A DNA stretch of 64,000 bases from Mariniphaga sediminis. Lineage in GTDB: Bacteria > Bacteroidota > Bacteroidia > Bacteroidales > Prolixibacteraceae. The notes below the pieces were generated by a model. The model did not search any database, was not told the DNA's origin, and worked only from the letters and a program-made list of their open reading frames with translations. Shown here piece after piece: positions 46,981-56,423 of this stretch. The stretch is taken from positions 1 to 64,000 of the forward strand of contig NZ_QWET01000002.1 of NCBI RefSeq assembly GCF_003573545.1, given 5' to 3'. The first letter of the stretch is position 1. Each line of letters begins with the position of its first letter. The position numbers and the translations under genes are program-made.

Positions 46981-47054
46981 TATAAATTGTACACGATAGT
47001 GGAATTAAACAACTAAAAATGCTTGATGCTTTCAATAGGCTGATTCAATACAAA
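46981..47054. repeat. Right copy of the 74-base direct repeat
   Basis: The second copy, 110 bases after the stop codon of the Tat-exported protein gene and 70 bases from the end of the minus-strand multiheme cytochrome gene. It has the same orientation as the left copy. No inverted ends or target duplications were seen. Confidence 0.8.
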
Positions 47055-47123
47055 AGAATGTTATGTAACACTGGTACAGTATCTGAATAAACCATCATCC
47101 GGGACAATCACAAACCATTCAGC

Positions 47124-49364
47124 TCACTGTCCTTCTGCCATTTGTAACAGCTGAATATACTCCTGCCTTCCCGGGAATAACCGGACCAGTTCCCGGGCAT
47201 ATCTTTTTGCCTGTTCCCTCTTTTGTTCCTGCACATAAAAATGGGAAATGGCGTACAACAACCTTTCGTTGCCCGGATTATTTTTTAATCCTTCAAGGAA
47301 GGTATTTTCAGCCTTCTGCTTTTCACTTTGCTGTTGGTACAAAAGCCCCAAATTGTAATAGGCCGCCGCATTTTGATGGTTCACCTGCGTACATTCCTTC
47401 AAATAGAAAACGGCAGAATCTGCTTTGTTCATTTCTGCATATAACAACCCCAGGGAATAATAAGCGTGATCATAATCCGGCTCCTGTTCCACTACTTTTT
47501 TAAGCAAAGCAGCAGCCCGCTGATTTTGATTTTGGGAATTGTAGATAATGGCCAGATTCATCCGGGCCATATTCTGATAATTATCCTTTTTCAGGGTTTC
47601 CTCATAATATTGCTGCGCCAGCCCGGTTTGCCCCGAACGGTGATAATACTGTGCCATGTGCATTTTCTCCCCCGGAAAATCGGCATTGTTCCGGTGGTTA
47701 CTAAAAAACTCTTCGTTTACTTTATTGTACTGGGTAATAATTTCTGCAGGCGAAGAAGAAATATCCATTCCAGCCAAGGCATTAAATGCTGCCAGGCGCA
47801 CCACCCGTGCCGTATCGGATAGCATATGGATAAAATGCTCTTTGTTTTCCTCCGGGTTGTACATGCCCAATCCTTCTATTGCCGTGCGCCGAACTAAAAA
47901 AGACGGATGGTTGAGGGAGTTCAGCAGCACTTGTTGTGCCTGTGGTCCTCCGTAATTCTCCAGATAATACACTGCCGTGGCCTTGGCAATGTCCGGAACT
48001 GTATCAATGCTCACAAGGTGTGCAATTTCCTCCGGGGAGGATTCATGGTTGGCAGCCCGCAGCAGCACTTCCGAAAAATGAAATTCCCGCTCTTTACCAT
48101 ACCATTCATTTACCCAATCCGATGCCCATTGTGCCGACTGATCATCATGACACGTATTGCAGGCATTGGGCATGTCATATTTTACGCTCAAATCGGGGCG
48201 GGGAACACGAAAACTATGATCGGGCCGGTAATCGTTTACCATATAATGACGCCCCGGCATATGGCAACTTTCACACTGGGCGCCTTCACTCCCCGGTTCA
48301 TGAAAATGATGGGACCGGTTATCATACACCCGGAAGTCGTGGCACTGGTAGCAAAGCTGGTTTCCGGGAAGTTTTCGTTCATATGTATGCGGATCATGAC
48401 AATCGGTACACCGCACGCCTTCCCGGTGCATTTTACTTTGCACGAAGGAGCCCCAAACATATACCTCATCCAGTATCTGCCCATCGGCAAAATATAAGCC
48501 GGGCCGCAAAATATCAGGACTGTATTGATCCGTCCAATGCTCGTCGTGATGAAAACGGTTGGTCAGCTGCGACCTCCTCGAATGGCAACGGGCGCAAAAC
48601 TGCATTTGCTCCTGCTGTTGTGAGTTTCGGCCTAAATAGACCGTTCCGAAAACCTCGCTGGAATCGGGATACAATTTGGAAAGTCTAACATGTTCACTGC
48701 CAGGGCCATGACACGATTCGCACGACACATTTATTTCATCCCAGGTAGTTTGATAACTTCCGGTTGCATCCGTATAATTTTTTTGCAGGTTGGTAGAATG
48801 ACAATCGGCACACATGTTATTCCAGTTTTGTGCCCCGCCGGTCCAATGCAACCACTCGCTGTGGTGAATCTCCAGTTCCGGATATAAATCGAACCACTTA
48901 TTATCGCGGCTGTCCCAGGCAACATGCGTACACTGGTACCGCCCATCCGGAAATTCAATGATATATTGCTGCAAGGGATAATGTCCGAAAGTATATTTCA
49001 CCTCGAAGGTATCGGGCACTCCTTCCCGGTTTTCCATTACCATATAAAAAGTGCTGTCCTTTTTAAACATCCTGTTGGTGAAACCTTTGCTTTCGAACCG
49101 TACATTATTAAAGTCTCCCAGCACGGTTTCCTCGCCTGCAACCTGCATTGCCTTATAATGATCGGATTTTTTCCAGGCCTCATATTCCAGTTCATGGCAT
49201 TCTTTACAAGCAGCGCTACCCACAAAACGGGACTCCCGCGTTTCCGCGACAGTGGCCGTTTCTTCCTTGCCTTTTCTGACTATTCCTGCGAGCAACCAAA
49301 CAATAATGCCTAAAAATGACATAATAGACAGGACAGCGAATTTATTTCTGAAAATATTATTCAT
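47124..49364 (-). CDS. Octaheme c-type cytochrome with HEAT-like and TPR domains
   Basis: A 746-residue exported protein with an N-terminal membrane segment (about 10-28). Eight CXXCH heme sites are visible: CKECH, CADCH, CESCH, CARCH, CTDCH, CYQCH, CESCH and CNTCH, in a cytochrome c554/multiheme layout (residues about 50-400). Then follows a HEAT-like part (about 430-530, FLVRRTAIEGLGMYNPEENK) and four or five TPR units (about 570-740). It may shuttle electrons to an oxidised nitrogen or other acceptor. It is near narK and the nar operon, which supports a respiratory role, but the reaction is unknown. Confidence 0.87.
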   Translation of the reverse strand: MNNIFRNKFAVLSIMSFLGIIVWLLAGIVRKGKEETATVAETRESRFVGSAACKECHELEYEAWKKSDHYKAMQVAGEETVLGDFNNVRFESKGFTNRMFKKDSTFYMVMENREGVPDTFEVKYTFGHYPLQQYIIEFPDGRYQCTHVAWDSRDNKWFDLYPELEIHHSEWLHWTGGAQNWNNMCADCHSTNLQKNYTDATGSYQTTWDEINVSCESCHGPGSEHVRLSKLYPDSSEVFGTVYLGRNSQQQEQMQFCARCHSRRSQLTNRFHHDEHWTDQYSPDILRPGLYFADGQILDEVYVWGSFVQSKMHREGVRCTDCHDPHTYERKLPGNQLCYQCHDFRVYDNRSHHFHEPGSEGAQCESCHMPGRHYMVNDYRPDHSFRVPRPDLSVKYDMPNACNTCHDDQSAQWASDWVNEWYGKEREFHFSEVLLRAANHESSPEEIAHLVSIDTVPDIAKATAVYYLENYGGPQAQQVLLNSLNHPSFLVRRTAIEGLGMYNPEENKEHFIHMLSDTARVVRLAAFNALAGMDISSSPAEIITQYNKVNEEFFSNHRNNADFPGEKMHMAQYYHRSGQTGLAQQYYEETLKKDNYQNMARMNLAIIYNSQNQNQRAAALLKKVVEQEPDYDHAYYSLGLLYAEMNKADSAVFYLKECTQVNHQNAAAYYNLGLLYQQQSEKQKAENTFLEGLKNNPGNERLLYAISHFYVQEQKREQAKRYARELVRLFPGRQEYIQLLQMAEGQ

Positions 49365-49414
49365 GAGCCTGTTACTTCCTTTGCGAATCCTTATTCCGTT
49401 CGTTGTAAAAGCAA

Positions 49415-50119
49415 TCAGCTCGACATCGATTTTTTTACCATCTCGTCAACATGGATCCGGGTTGTATTGAGGAATGGAATTCCCAGGTATTTTTCTTCTG
49501 TAAACATAATGGGAAATTCGGTACAGCCCTGAATTAGCGAATCGATACCATGTTTGTCAATCATTTTCTGAACAATCCCTAGCAATTCAGTTTGGGTGCT
49601 CTCCTTAAAAATTCCTATTTCAAGTTCGGTAAAAAGCAATTCGTTAATCCGGTTAATATCATCTGAATCCGGCGAAATAACCTCAATATTGTCGCGGCCA
49701 AAAACATCGGAAAAGAAAGAGGCATTCATGGTAAACTTGGTACCAAACAATCCGCAGCGTTTTAGTCCGGTTTGCTTTGCCCTTGTTTTGCAGGCCTCTA
49801 CAATACTGATAAGCGGAATAGTCACCTTTTCTCTGATTTCGTCAAAAAATAAATGGGGAGTATTGGCGCTAATGACCGCAAAATCAGCTCCTGCCAATTC
49901 CAACTTTGAAATACATTCGACAATATAACCCGCCGCTCCTGTGTAATCTTTTTTTTCCAGCCGACCGATAAAGGTGGCCATATTAACACTGTACACAATA
50001 ATTTCCGGGTAGTTCAGACTTCCGTTCCCGTTTAACGTATTGATCTGACTAATAATCTCCTTATAATAATCGACGGTGGCTTCCGGCCCCAATCCTCCAA
50101 TAATACCTATTGATTTCAT
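49415..50119 (-). CDS. Aspartate/glutamate racemase-family protein
   Basis: A 234-residue protein opening with IGIIGGLGPEATVDYY, typical of the Asp/Glu racemase family. The second catalytic Cys is present (IQGCTEFPIMF). The first is replaced: VISANTPHLFFDE has Ala where many racemases have Cys or Thr before NTxH. This fits members with one-sided or altered chemistry (epimerisation of one enantiomer, or another role). It is monocistronic. Confidence 0.85.
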   Translation of the reverse strand: MKSIGIIGGLGPEATVDYYKEIISQINTLNGNGSLNYPEIIVYSVNMATFIGRLEKKDYTGAAGYIVECISKLELAGADFAVISANTPHLFFDEIREKVTIPLISIVEACKTRAKQTGLKRCGLFGTKFTMNASFFSDVFGRDNIEVISPDSDDINRINELLFTELEIGIFKESTQTELLGIVQKMIDKHGIDSLIQGCTEFPIMFTEEKYLGIPFLNTTRIHVDEMVKKSMSS

Positions 50120-50298
50120 TTAAAAACGATTTTATACCCCTACAAACAATATCCCTAAACATCCTGTTATGTCACCTTGTTTAGTATTTAGCAGAATCTT
50201 CGAAAGCAAATGTAGAAATTAAATCCCAAACACCATTAAGACCTTTTTATCCATTTAAAAAACTCATTCTGTTTAATTTGATTTATAAACAAGTAGAC

Positions 50299-51588
50299 TC
50301 AGCGAATTTTTTCTACCAGCCTGCTATTTCTGGCCCTCAGCAAAAAAGCCAGGATGAGCACATTTATTAAGGCCAGGATAACAAAAACCAGAAAGCCCCG
50401 GGCATAACCAACTGCGCCAAATGCTCCTGCAATGGTTCCCATAACAGGAGGCAGGGCAAATCCGCCAAAAGCCCCCAGTCCGCCAATCCAGCCGGCAGCG
50501 CCGCCCACTGCATTCGGCACATAAACCGGTACCAGTTTAAATATTGCAGCGTTGGCAAATCCCATACCGGCAGCCAGCAATAGCACAGCAAAGACACTGC
50601 CCGGGACAGAATGTGAAATGGAAAGTGCTGCCGTGGAAATCAGAATGGCAGTTATTGCGAGCAGGGCCACCTTCTCTCCCCCAAACCTGTCGGCTACAGA
50701 CCCGCCGGGAACACGCAACACCGAAGCGAGAATGGAAAAAACTGCTGTATATAATCCTGCCTTTACCGAATTGAAACCCTGGAATTCGGCCCAATAGGTC
50801 GGGAACCATGCCGTCAAAGCAATAAACCCGCCAAAAGTGGTAAAATACAAAGCCACAAGCGCCCAGGTATTTTTAACTTTTGCAGAAAGGAGAAGGCTGT
50901 CTTTTATACTGCCTGCAGGAAAAATCTCCTGCCCTTTTTCCCGGGCCTTTTCTATCGCTTTAGCCTCCGGAACCCCGGCTTTTCGATATTGAAAATAATA
51001 AGCATTTACACCGACAATCCCGTAAAGGATAGTCCCCACAAGCAAGAAGAGAAACCATGCAAAGTAAGCGGAAATAAATCCGTAGTATGTCAAAAATACG
51101 GGCAATACCAAAGAAAAAATTCCTGGGGCAAGGTTTCCGAGACCGCCAAAGATACCCAGCGCCATACCCTGCTTATTTCGGGGAAACCAGTAAGAAGTTT
51201 GCCCGATACCTACTGAAAAGGTGGCAATTCCGCAGCCACTTAAAAAGCCAAAAGTCAATACAAGGCCGTACATGCCTTTCATGCCATCGGGATAAGAAGT
51301 AAATAACAGCAGGGTAACGCCGCCCAGCCCTATAACACTGAGCAGCATAAGAATCAGAAATGATTTTTTCCCTCCGTTGGTATCTACCGAAGCGCCAAAA
51401 GGAATACGCAACAGAGAGCCCGAAAGTGCCGGAATTGCAATTAGCAGGCCTACCAATGCGGGTGTTAAATCCATCGCTTCCTTAAACTTGACAGCTGTTG
51501 GTCCGTATAAAGCAACCGCTGCAAATCCGAAAAAAAATCCAACTGTACTGCCAGTCAGGCCTCTTCTGCTGTTTCCCCTGATATTCAT
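50299..51588 (-). CDS. narK: Nitrate/nitrite MFS transporter NarK
   Basis: A 429-residue transporter with 12 transmembrane helices. The nitrate signature GFFFGFAAVALYGPTAVKFKE (first part in helix 1: TVGFFFGFAAVALYGP) and LAPGIFSLVLP are of the NarK/NNP family. It brings in nitrate or exchanges nitrite for the cytoplasmic NarG site. A weak FNR-like site (TTGTAACAGATGCAA, 51644-51658) and a possible -7 box (TAGATTTG on the minus strand, 51616-51623) lie upstream. ATG 51588 is chosen; the longer frame starts with TTG. Confidence 0.9.
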   Translation of the reverse strand: MNIRGNSRRGLTGSTVGFFFGFAAVALYGPTAVKFKEAMDLTPALVGLLIAIPALSGSLLRIPFGASVDTNGGKKSFLILMLLSVIGLGGVTLLLFTSYPDGMKGMYGLVLTFGFLSGCGIATFSVGIGQTSYWFPRNKQGMALGIFGGLGNLAPGIFSLVLPVFLTYYGFISAYFAWFLFLLVGTILYGIVGVNAYYFQYRKAGVPEAKAIEKAREKGQEIFPAGSIKDSLLLSAKVKNTWALVALYFTTFGGFIALTAWFPTYWAEFQGFNSVKAGLYTAVFSILASVLRVPGGSVADRFGGEKVALLAITAILISTAALSISHSVPGSVFAVLLLAAGMGFANAAIFKLVPVYVPNAVGGAAGWIGGLGAFGGFALPPVMGTIAGAFGAVGYARGFLVFVILALINVLILAFLLRARNSRLVEKIR

Positions 51589-51739
51589 GGTGTAAGTTTC
51601 AATATTGGTTTCTTCCAAATCTAAATAAAGTAAAAACCAAATTTTGTAACAGATGCAACATTCCGGATAATTTGGAAAAATCGTCCATCGGTATAATTAA
51701 TTTGAATAGTTTTGCTGTAAATCAAAATTATATGACAAA

Positions 51740-52606
51740 ATGAAGAAGATAGTTTTACTTTTGGCCGCTTCTTTTGTGGCCGTTTCACTTTTTGCACAAA
51801 CCGGAAAAGTTCTTGAATCCCTGGTATTTGAAAGCCAAAAGGTGAGTTATCCTGTAGAATACTCTGTTTACCTTCCACCCGACTACGATATTTCACAAAG
51901 GAGCTACCCTGTGCTCTATCTGTTACACGGGTATTCCGACGATGAAACAGGCTGGATTCAGTTTGGCGAAGCAAATTCCATTGCCGATCGGGGAATTGAA
52001 AACGGCGATTTTCCTCCCTGCATTATTGTAATGCCTGATGGGAAAGTTTCGTGGTACGTGAACAGCCACAACGGCGATGATCCGTGGGAAGACATGTTTA
52101 CCGAAGAATTTATACCACATATTGAAAAAGAATACCGCATTCGCAGCAAAAAGGAATTCAGGGCCATTGCCGGACTTTCCATGGGAGGAAACGGCGCTCT
52201 CTTGCTTTCCATGCGACACCCTGACCTGTTTTCGTCATGCGTTGCTCTCAGCGCCGGCACATTTACCGATGAAGAAATACTAACCGGTAGTGCATACGAG
52301 CGTTATTTCGGAAATATTTTTGGTCCGAAACCGACTGACGGCAAAGTGACCGATTACTGGAAATCTTACAGTCCGCTGCACCTGCTGGAAACCGTGGATG
52401 CAGACAAACTAAAATCCATCCGGTTTTACATTGACTGTGGCGACGATGATTTTCTTTACAAAGGCAATTCGGCTCTTCATGTAAAAATGCGCAACCTGGG
52501 TATTCCTCATGAATACCGTGTACGCGACGGTGCTCACCGATGGGAATACTGGCGCACAGGGCTATACGACGGACTAAAATTTATCTCAGAAAAATTTCAC
52601 CGGTAA
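51740..52606 (+). CDS. Exported alpha/beta-hydrolase esterase (esterase D/feruloyl-esterase type)
   Basis: A 288-residue protein with a signal peptide (1-20, cleaved after LFAQ). Catalytic triad candidates: Ser in GLSMGGNGALLL (near 150), Asp in DCGDDDFLY (near 236) and His in DGAHRWEYW (near 270). HGYSDDETGW forms the oxyanion loop. Such enzymes (PF00756) often remove acetyl or feruloyl esters from plant or algal glycans. It is divergent from narK. Confidence 0.88.
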   Translation: MKKIVLLLAASFVAVSLFAQTGKVLESLVFESQKVSYPVEYSVYLPPDYDISQRSYPVLYLLHGYSDDETGWIQFGEANSIADRGIENGDFPPCIIVMPDGKVSWYVNSHNGDDPWEDMFTEEFIPHIEKEYRIRSKKEFRAIAGLSMGGNGALLLSMRHPDLFSSCVALSAGTFTDEEILTGSAYERYFGNIFGPKPTDGKVTDYWKSYSPLHLLETVDADKLKSIRFYIDCGDDDFLYKGNSALHVKMRNLGIPHEYRVRDGAHRWEYWRTGLYDGLKFISEKFHR

Positions 52607-52677
52607 AACCTGCCGGCAATTCTAAATTGAATGTGTAGAATTTTCCCAGCCTTTGGGACAACCTACATGGAAAAGCG

Positions 52678-53208
52678 CTACGAATAATGCTGCTTAAATT
52701 CTTCCCAATGAACGATTTCTTCCAACTGTTTACGTTTCTTGGGAGGAATTTTTTCTTCTTCCGGATAACCTAACGGTATCATAGCTACCGGCACAATATA
52801 ACCCGGAAGTTTCAATGCCTCCGCACTGCGCTGCGTATCAAAATTGCACACCCAGCAGGTCCCCAATCCCAGTTCGGCTGCCTGAAGGGTCAGGTGGTCA
52901 ATGGCAATGGCAACGTCAATTTCTGCTGAATCTTTCCCGTCAATACTCCTTTTCCACGATTGCGAATGATCGGCACAGGCCAAGATAACAACCGGCGCTG
53001 TTTTAAACCAGTCGCGTTGATAAGCATTATGTAATTTGACCAAATTCTCCGTTTTTTTTATCACAATAAAATGCCATGGTTGAAAATTTACAGCCGATGG
53101 CGCCAGTCTGGCTGCCTCCAGTATTTGCAGTATTTTTTTATCATCTACAGGCGTGTCTTTATAACTCCTGACGGAATAACGGCGGTTTATAAGCTCAGCA
53201 AACTTCAT
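52678..53208 (-). CDS. Nitroreductase-family FMN oxidoreductase
   Basis: A 176-residue flavoprotein. It has the nitroreductase start INRRYSVRSYKDTPV with the FMN-binding Arg, LEAARLAPSAVNFQPWHFIV, and AAELGLGTCWVCNFD. It reduces quinones, nitro-aromatics or flavins with NAD(P)H. ATG 53208 is chosen because the longer frame starts at TTG and adds residues unlike the family. Confidence 0.88.
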   Translation of the reverse strand: MKFAELINRRYSVRSYKDTPVDDKKILQILEAARLAPSAVNFQPWHFIVIKKTENLVKLHNAYQRDWFKTAPVVILACADHSQSWKRSIDGKDSAEIDVAIAIDHLTLQAAELGLGTCWVCNFDTQRSAEALKLPGYIVPVAMIPLGYPEEEKIPPKKRKQLEEIVHWEEFKQHYS

Positions 53209-53350
53209 AATTTCTTCATTACAGATCAAAACCGGAAAAATATGCTTTTTTTAATAAAATCAAGATTTTTTTGTAACGATTTTCCAATCCGGTCGTCTCA
53301 TTCTATGTTCAGAATAACAAAAACTATTTTTTTAATTAAAATTGGAAACC

Positions 53351-53821
53351 ATGAAAAAATTAAATGTATTGAGTTTGTTCGTCCTTTGTTGCCTCTTTCT
53401 CCCGGCTCTTGCCAATGCCATTGATTTTAGCACTAAAATTATAAACTATGAGATAGAGGCCGTTGAAAATGTAACGCCTGATAAATCAGTTGAAAAAGTT
53501 TGGAACCTGACCTATGAGGGCTCTGACAAACCGGTTACTGTAGTAAAGCGTAGTACTGCCAAAGGAGTTGTTTACATAGCCACTACATCTTTTTTTGAAG
53601 TATGCTACGGCTGTTCACAAAAAGGATTTGGCGTCAGGCCCATAAAGAAAACATGGAGCACTGTTCCCACCGAAATTAACGACGCCGTCCTGAATGCTGA
53701 CGAAGTAAAAAGACAGGAAGTTATTACTCCCCAAAAAATAGATGACGAAAAAGCATTGGGATTAATTGCCAATTACCTGCCCAATTTACTCAACGGCAAC
53801 TATAAACACCTGTTAAACTAA
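53351..53821 (+). CDS. Hypothetical exported protein with a CxxC pair
   Basis: A 156-residue protein with signal peptide (about 1-23, cleaved after ANA). The mature part is acidic with a single CYGC pair (SFFEVCYGCSQKGFGVR) that could form a disulfide or bind metal. I do not recognise a family. Upstream is a long AT-rich stretch; downstream is a 204-base gap before doxX. Confidence 0.7.
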   Translation: MKKLNVLSLFVLCCLFLPALANAIDFSTKIINYEIEAVENVTPDKSVEKVWNLTYEGSDKPVTVVKRSTAKGVVYIATTSFFEVCYGCSQKGFGVRPIKKTWSTVPTEINDAVLNADEVKRQEVITPQKIDDEKALGLIANYLPNLLNGNYKHLLN

Positions 53822-54025
53822 AAATCCAGGTTATAATCTGAAAGTAACAGGGTAACCAGAAAAACGGGCCATAGCCAAAATCCTGCCTGAACAAGGGCAA
53901 AATTCATAGCAGGAAATGACGTAAAAAAACGGGGAAGTTAGCAGGCATAAAAGTAACCAGACTGAGTATCAGACACGAGTAAAGAACATAAAATACTTAG
54001 AAAAGAAAGATTCTTCCAGAGCATT

Positions 54026-54484
54026 TTATGTACCGGAAAAGGGAAAATGAAAAAATTTGTAATCTGCTGAAAACTTCCCCGGCCCGTTTACCAGCAGAAA
54101 AATAAGCAACATGGCCATGGCAAAATCCGTACGGGCAGCATGGGCCATAAACCAGAATCCTTCATTCAGCAGAATGGGGATTTTTGTTGTAATCAGGGCT
54201 GTTGCCATAATTGTTAACAACGGAATAGTTGCGAGCCTTGTCAGCAGTCCGGTTAGTATGAATACTCCGCAAACAACCTCGAAGCTTGCAACAAAATATG
54301 CCCAGAATTCCGGGTTTTCGAAACCGATATTTTCAAAGCGGCCTACTCCTACCATTTCAGGATAAAGAAACTTCTGAATGCCTTCGGAGAGGAAAACCAG
54401 CCCCACTATAATACGCGGAATCATCGATCGGTTGTCATTGTCCGAACTCCAAAGCCACGCTCCAATCTTTTTTATTGAATTCAT
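54026..54484 (-). CDS. DoxX-family membrane protein
   Basis: A 152-residue protein with four transmembrane helices. MIPRIIVGLVFLSEGIQKFL (helix 1 with conserved GxxKF element), YFVASFEVVCGVFILTGLLT and the FWFMAHAARTDFAMAML end are typical of DoxX. It is 12 bases after the TauE gene and on the same strand. DoxX and TauE pairs often handle sulfur compounds or redox stress, but the role here is not known. Confidence 0.87.
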   Translation of the reverse strand: MNSIKKIGAWLWSSDNDNRSMIPRIIVGLVFLSEGIQKFLYPEMVGVGRFENIGFENPEFWAYFVASFEVVCGVFILTGLLTRLATIPLLTIMATALITTKIPILLNEGFWFMAHAARTDFAMAMLLIFLLVNGPGKFSADYKFFHFPFSGT

Positions 54485-54496
54485 AATACCCTCATT

Positions 54497-55273
54497 TTAA
54501 ATGAGTCCTGCACCCAAACCAATGGAAATAAAAGTAAGCATTACAGCCACTAAAACCTGAACGAACCGGAAAGTTACTTTTTTGAGCAGCCTGCTCCCGG
54601 CAAAAGCGCCGGCAATGGCAGCAAGAGTTGCAGAAACAAGCAATGTCAAATTCTCAGACAAGCCGGAAGTCGTAAATCGCGAAGCATAAACCGACAACCT
54701 TGTAATGTCAACCAACGACGCAATAATTACCCCGGTGGCAATAAATGCTTCTTTGGAAAGCCCGCTTTTTATAAGAAAAGCACTCCGCAAAGCCCCCTGA
54801 ACACCTGCCAGCCCCCCGAAAAAACCACTCAACAAACCGCCAAAAATCAACCTGTTACCTCCCATCTGGATCTTTTGCATCGCCGGCAAAATTTCAGACA
54901 CGGAAAAGAACAACAAAAGAACGGCAATGATTAGCTTCACCGGTGTTATCTGAAACATTCTACCCCAAAGCTCATATTCATAAACAGAAGGTAAACCGGT
55001 TATTTTTAGTAACAGCCATGCTCCAATAAAAGATGCCATAACAGCCGGAATACCAAACCTGATTAGAACCGGCCTGCTGGCCATTTTCCCTACCAGGCCC
55101 ATTTTGAAAATATTATTGGCAAAATGTACGACGCCGGTTAAGGCAATGGCAATCTCCACCGGAAAAAACAGGGCGAATACAGGCATTAAAATGGTTCCCA
55201 ATCCAAACCCGGAAAAAAAGGTAAGTATGGCAGTAAAAAAGGCGGTAAAACATATGACTGTAATTTCCAGCAT
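54497..55273 (-). CDS. TauE/SafE-family sulfite/anion exporter
   Basis: A 258-residue permease with about eight transmembrane helices. FFSGFGLGTILMPVFALFFP and GLLSGFFGGLAGVQGALRSA are the two family repeats. It exports sulfite, sulfoacetate or related anions in studied members. The start MLEITVICF is chosen; an upstream extension would add 48 residues not typical of the family. Confidence 0.87.
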   Translation of the reverse strand: MLEITVICFTAFFTAILTFFSGFGLGTILMPVFALFFPVEIAIALTGVVHFANNIFKMGLVGKMASRPVLIRFGIPAVMASFIGAWLLLKITGLPSVYEYELWGRMFQITPVKLIIAVLLLFFSVSEILPAMQKIQMGGNRLIFGGLLSGFFGGLAGVQGALRSAFLIKSGLSKEAFIATGVIIASLVDITRLSVYASRFTTSGLSENLTLLVSATLAAIAGAFAGSRLLKKVTFRFVQVLVAVMLTFISIGLGAGLI

Positions 55274-55542
55274 TTTTTCTCTTTTCTGTCCGCATGTAAA
55301 ACATACGGGTTCAATAAATATACGAATAAAAATAAAAGACAAAATGATATTAAAATCAATTCGATTAATAAATTTTGCCTGGAAAGCCCGCCCTTCTTCT
55401 ATAAATATTGTCAGCAAAAACAGGAAAAATTGCAGTGATGTCTCTCAATGGTTTTACTGCATTTATCCTGTTAGAGTGACGTTAAAGATGCAGGAGGTTC
55501 TTAAAAATTACTTACATTTACCGTTTACAAAACTTAATAAAT

Positions 55543-56190
55543 ATGAATCAGCTTTTCGTAAAAGAAATTAAAACTCAGAAGTCGGTTAGTTTCTCTGAAG
55601 CAGAACATTTACTGGAGAAGCATTGTGTTTCCAATCCTATTCAGATTTTAAACTGGAAAGATTTTAGTTATATGCCGAAAGTCAATTTTCGGATAGGGCA
55701 CACAGGAGATGAAATCTGGCTAAAATACTATGTAAAAGAAAAACACATCAGGGCCAGGGAAACCCGCACTAACGGTGATGTTTACAAAGACAGTTGTGTG
55801 GAATTTTTCATTTCGCCCGGAGAGAAAAATTATTACAATTTCGAGTTTAGCTGTATTGGCACCATCCACCTTGGCTATGGCCCGGGAAGAGGCAACCGGA
55901 AATTTGTCGATCCAAAAATTATTGAAAAGATTGATATTAAATCGTCGCTGGGAAGCGCTCCGTTCAATGACAAATCAGGAAACTTTGAATGGGAAATGAT
56001 GATTCGGATTCCGATTGAATCTTTTGCTTACAGCAACCTGAAAACCTTTAAAGGATTGAATGCAGAAGCCAATTTTTACAAATGCGGAGAAGAAACAGCT
56101 GTGATGCATTATGTTACGTGGAACCCCATCAAAACTGAAAATCCGGATTACCATCGCCCCGAGTTCTTTGGGAAGGTGCAATTCGAATAA
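55543..56190 (+). CDS. Carbohydrate-binding family 9-like protein
   Basis: A 215-residue beta-sandwich protein without a signal peptide. Markers are DEIWLKYYVKEKHIRARET, GDVYKDSCVEFFISPG and YYNFEFSCIGTIHLGYG, with a final FGKVQFE. This is the CBM9-like pattern common in Bacteroidota. It binds sugars in relatives; here it is alone and ends in a strong terminator. Another role is possible. Confidence 0.82.
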   Translation: MNQLFVKEIKTQKSVSFSEAEHLLEKHCVSNPIQILNWKDFSYMPKVNFRIGHTGDEIWLKYYVKEKHIRARETRTNGDVYKDSCVEFFISPGEKNYYNFEFSCIGTIHLGYGPGRGNRKFVDPKIIEKIDIKSSLGSAPFNDKSGNFEWEMMIRIPIESFAYSNLKTFKGLNAEANFYKCGEETAVMHYVTWNPIKTENPDYHRPEFFGKVQFE

Positions 56191-56212
56191 AATACCCAAT
56201 GGATTCACCCGC

Positions 56213-56250
56213 TGAGCCATAATCAACGGGTGAATTTTTTGTTTATCCAA
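56213..56250 (+). terminator. Rho-independent terminator of the CBM9-like gene
   Basis: Stem ATTCACCCG (56213-56221) and CGGGTGAAT (56237-56245), exact complements around a 15-base loop, then a run of T to 56250. It lies 23 bases after the stop codon. Confidence 0.85.
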
Positions 56251-56413
56251 CGCACTCGCTGAAATTAACTTCCGTAACCGGTTCTTTTGACAAAAAAAAA
56301 CGATACCGGAGATGGGAAACTTACGCCTTTTCCAAAAACATTTTCAAATTCAAGCAAAAAGCCTTTTGTTTCAAACATAAGTTCATTATATTTGTAGTGT
56401 ATTAATTAAAAAT

Positions 56414-56418
56414 GGAGG
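56414..56418 (+). promoter_or_regulatory. Ribosome binding site of the DUF5320 gene
   Basis: GGAGG five bases before the ATG at 56424. It overlaps the upstream in-frame ATG at 56412, so translation starts at MPGLNRTGPMG rather than there. Confidence 0.8.
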
Positions 56419-56423
56419 TTATT

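Noticed and set aside
45061-47054. An insertion sequence
   Set aside because: There is no transposase, no inverted terminal repeats and no target-site duplication; only direct repeats are seen.
47936-48688. A 250-codon plus-strand open frame
   Set aside because: It is antisense to the heme-binding part of the octaheme cytochrome gene; its composition reflects the other strand.
51644-51658. FNR-type site before narK
   Set aside because: TTGTAACAGATGCAA has imperfect arms and an odd length, so it is only mentioned under narK.
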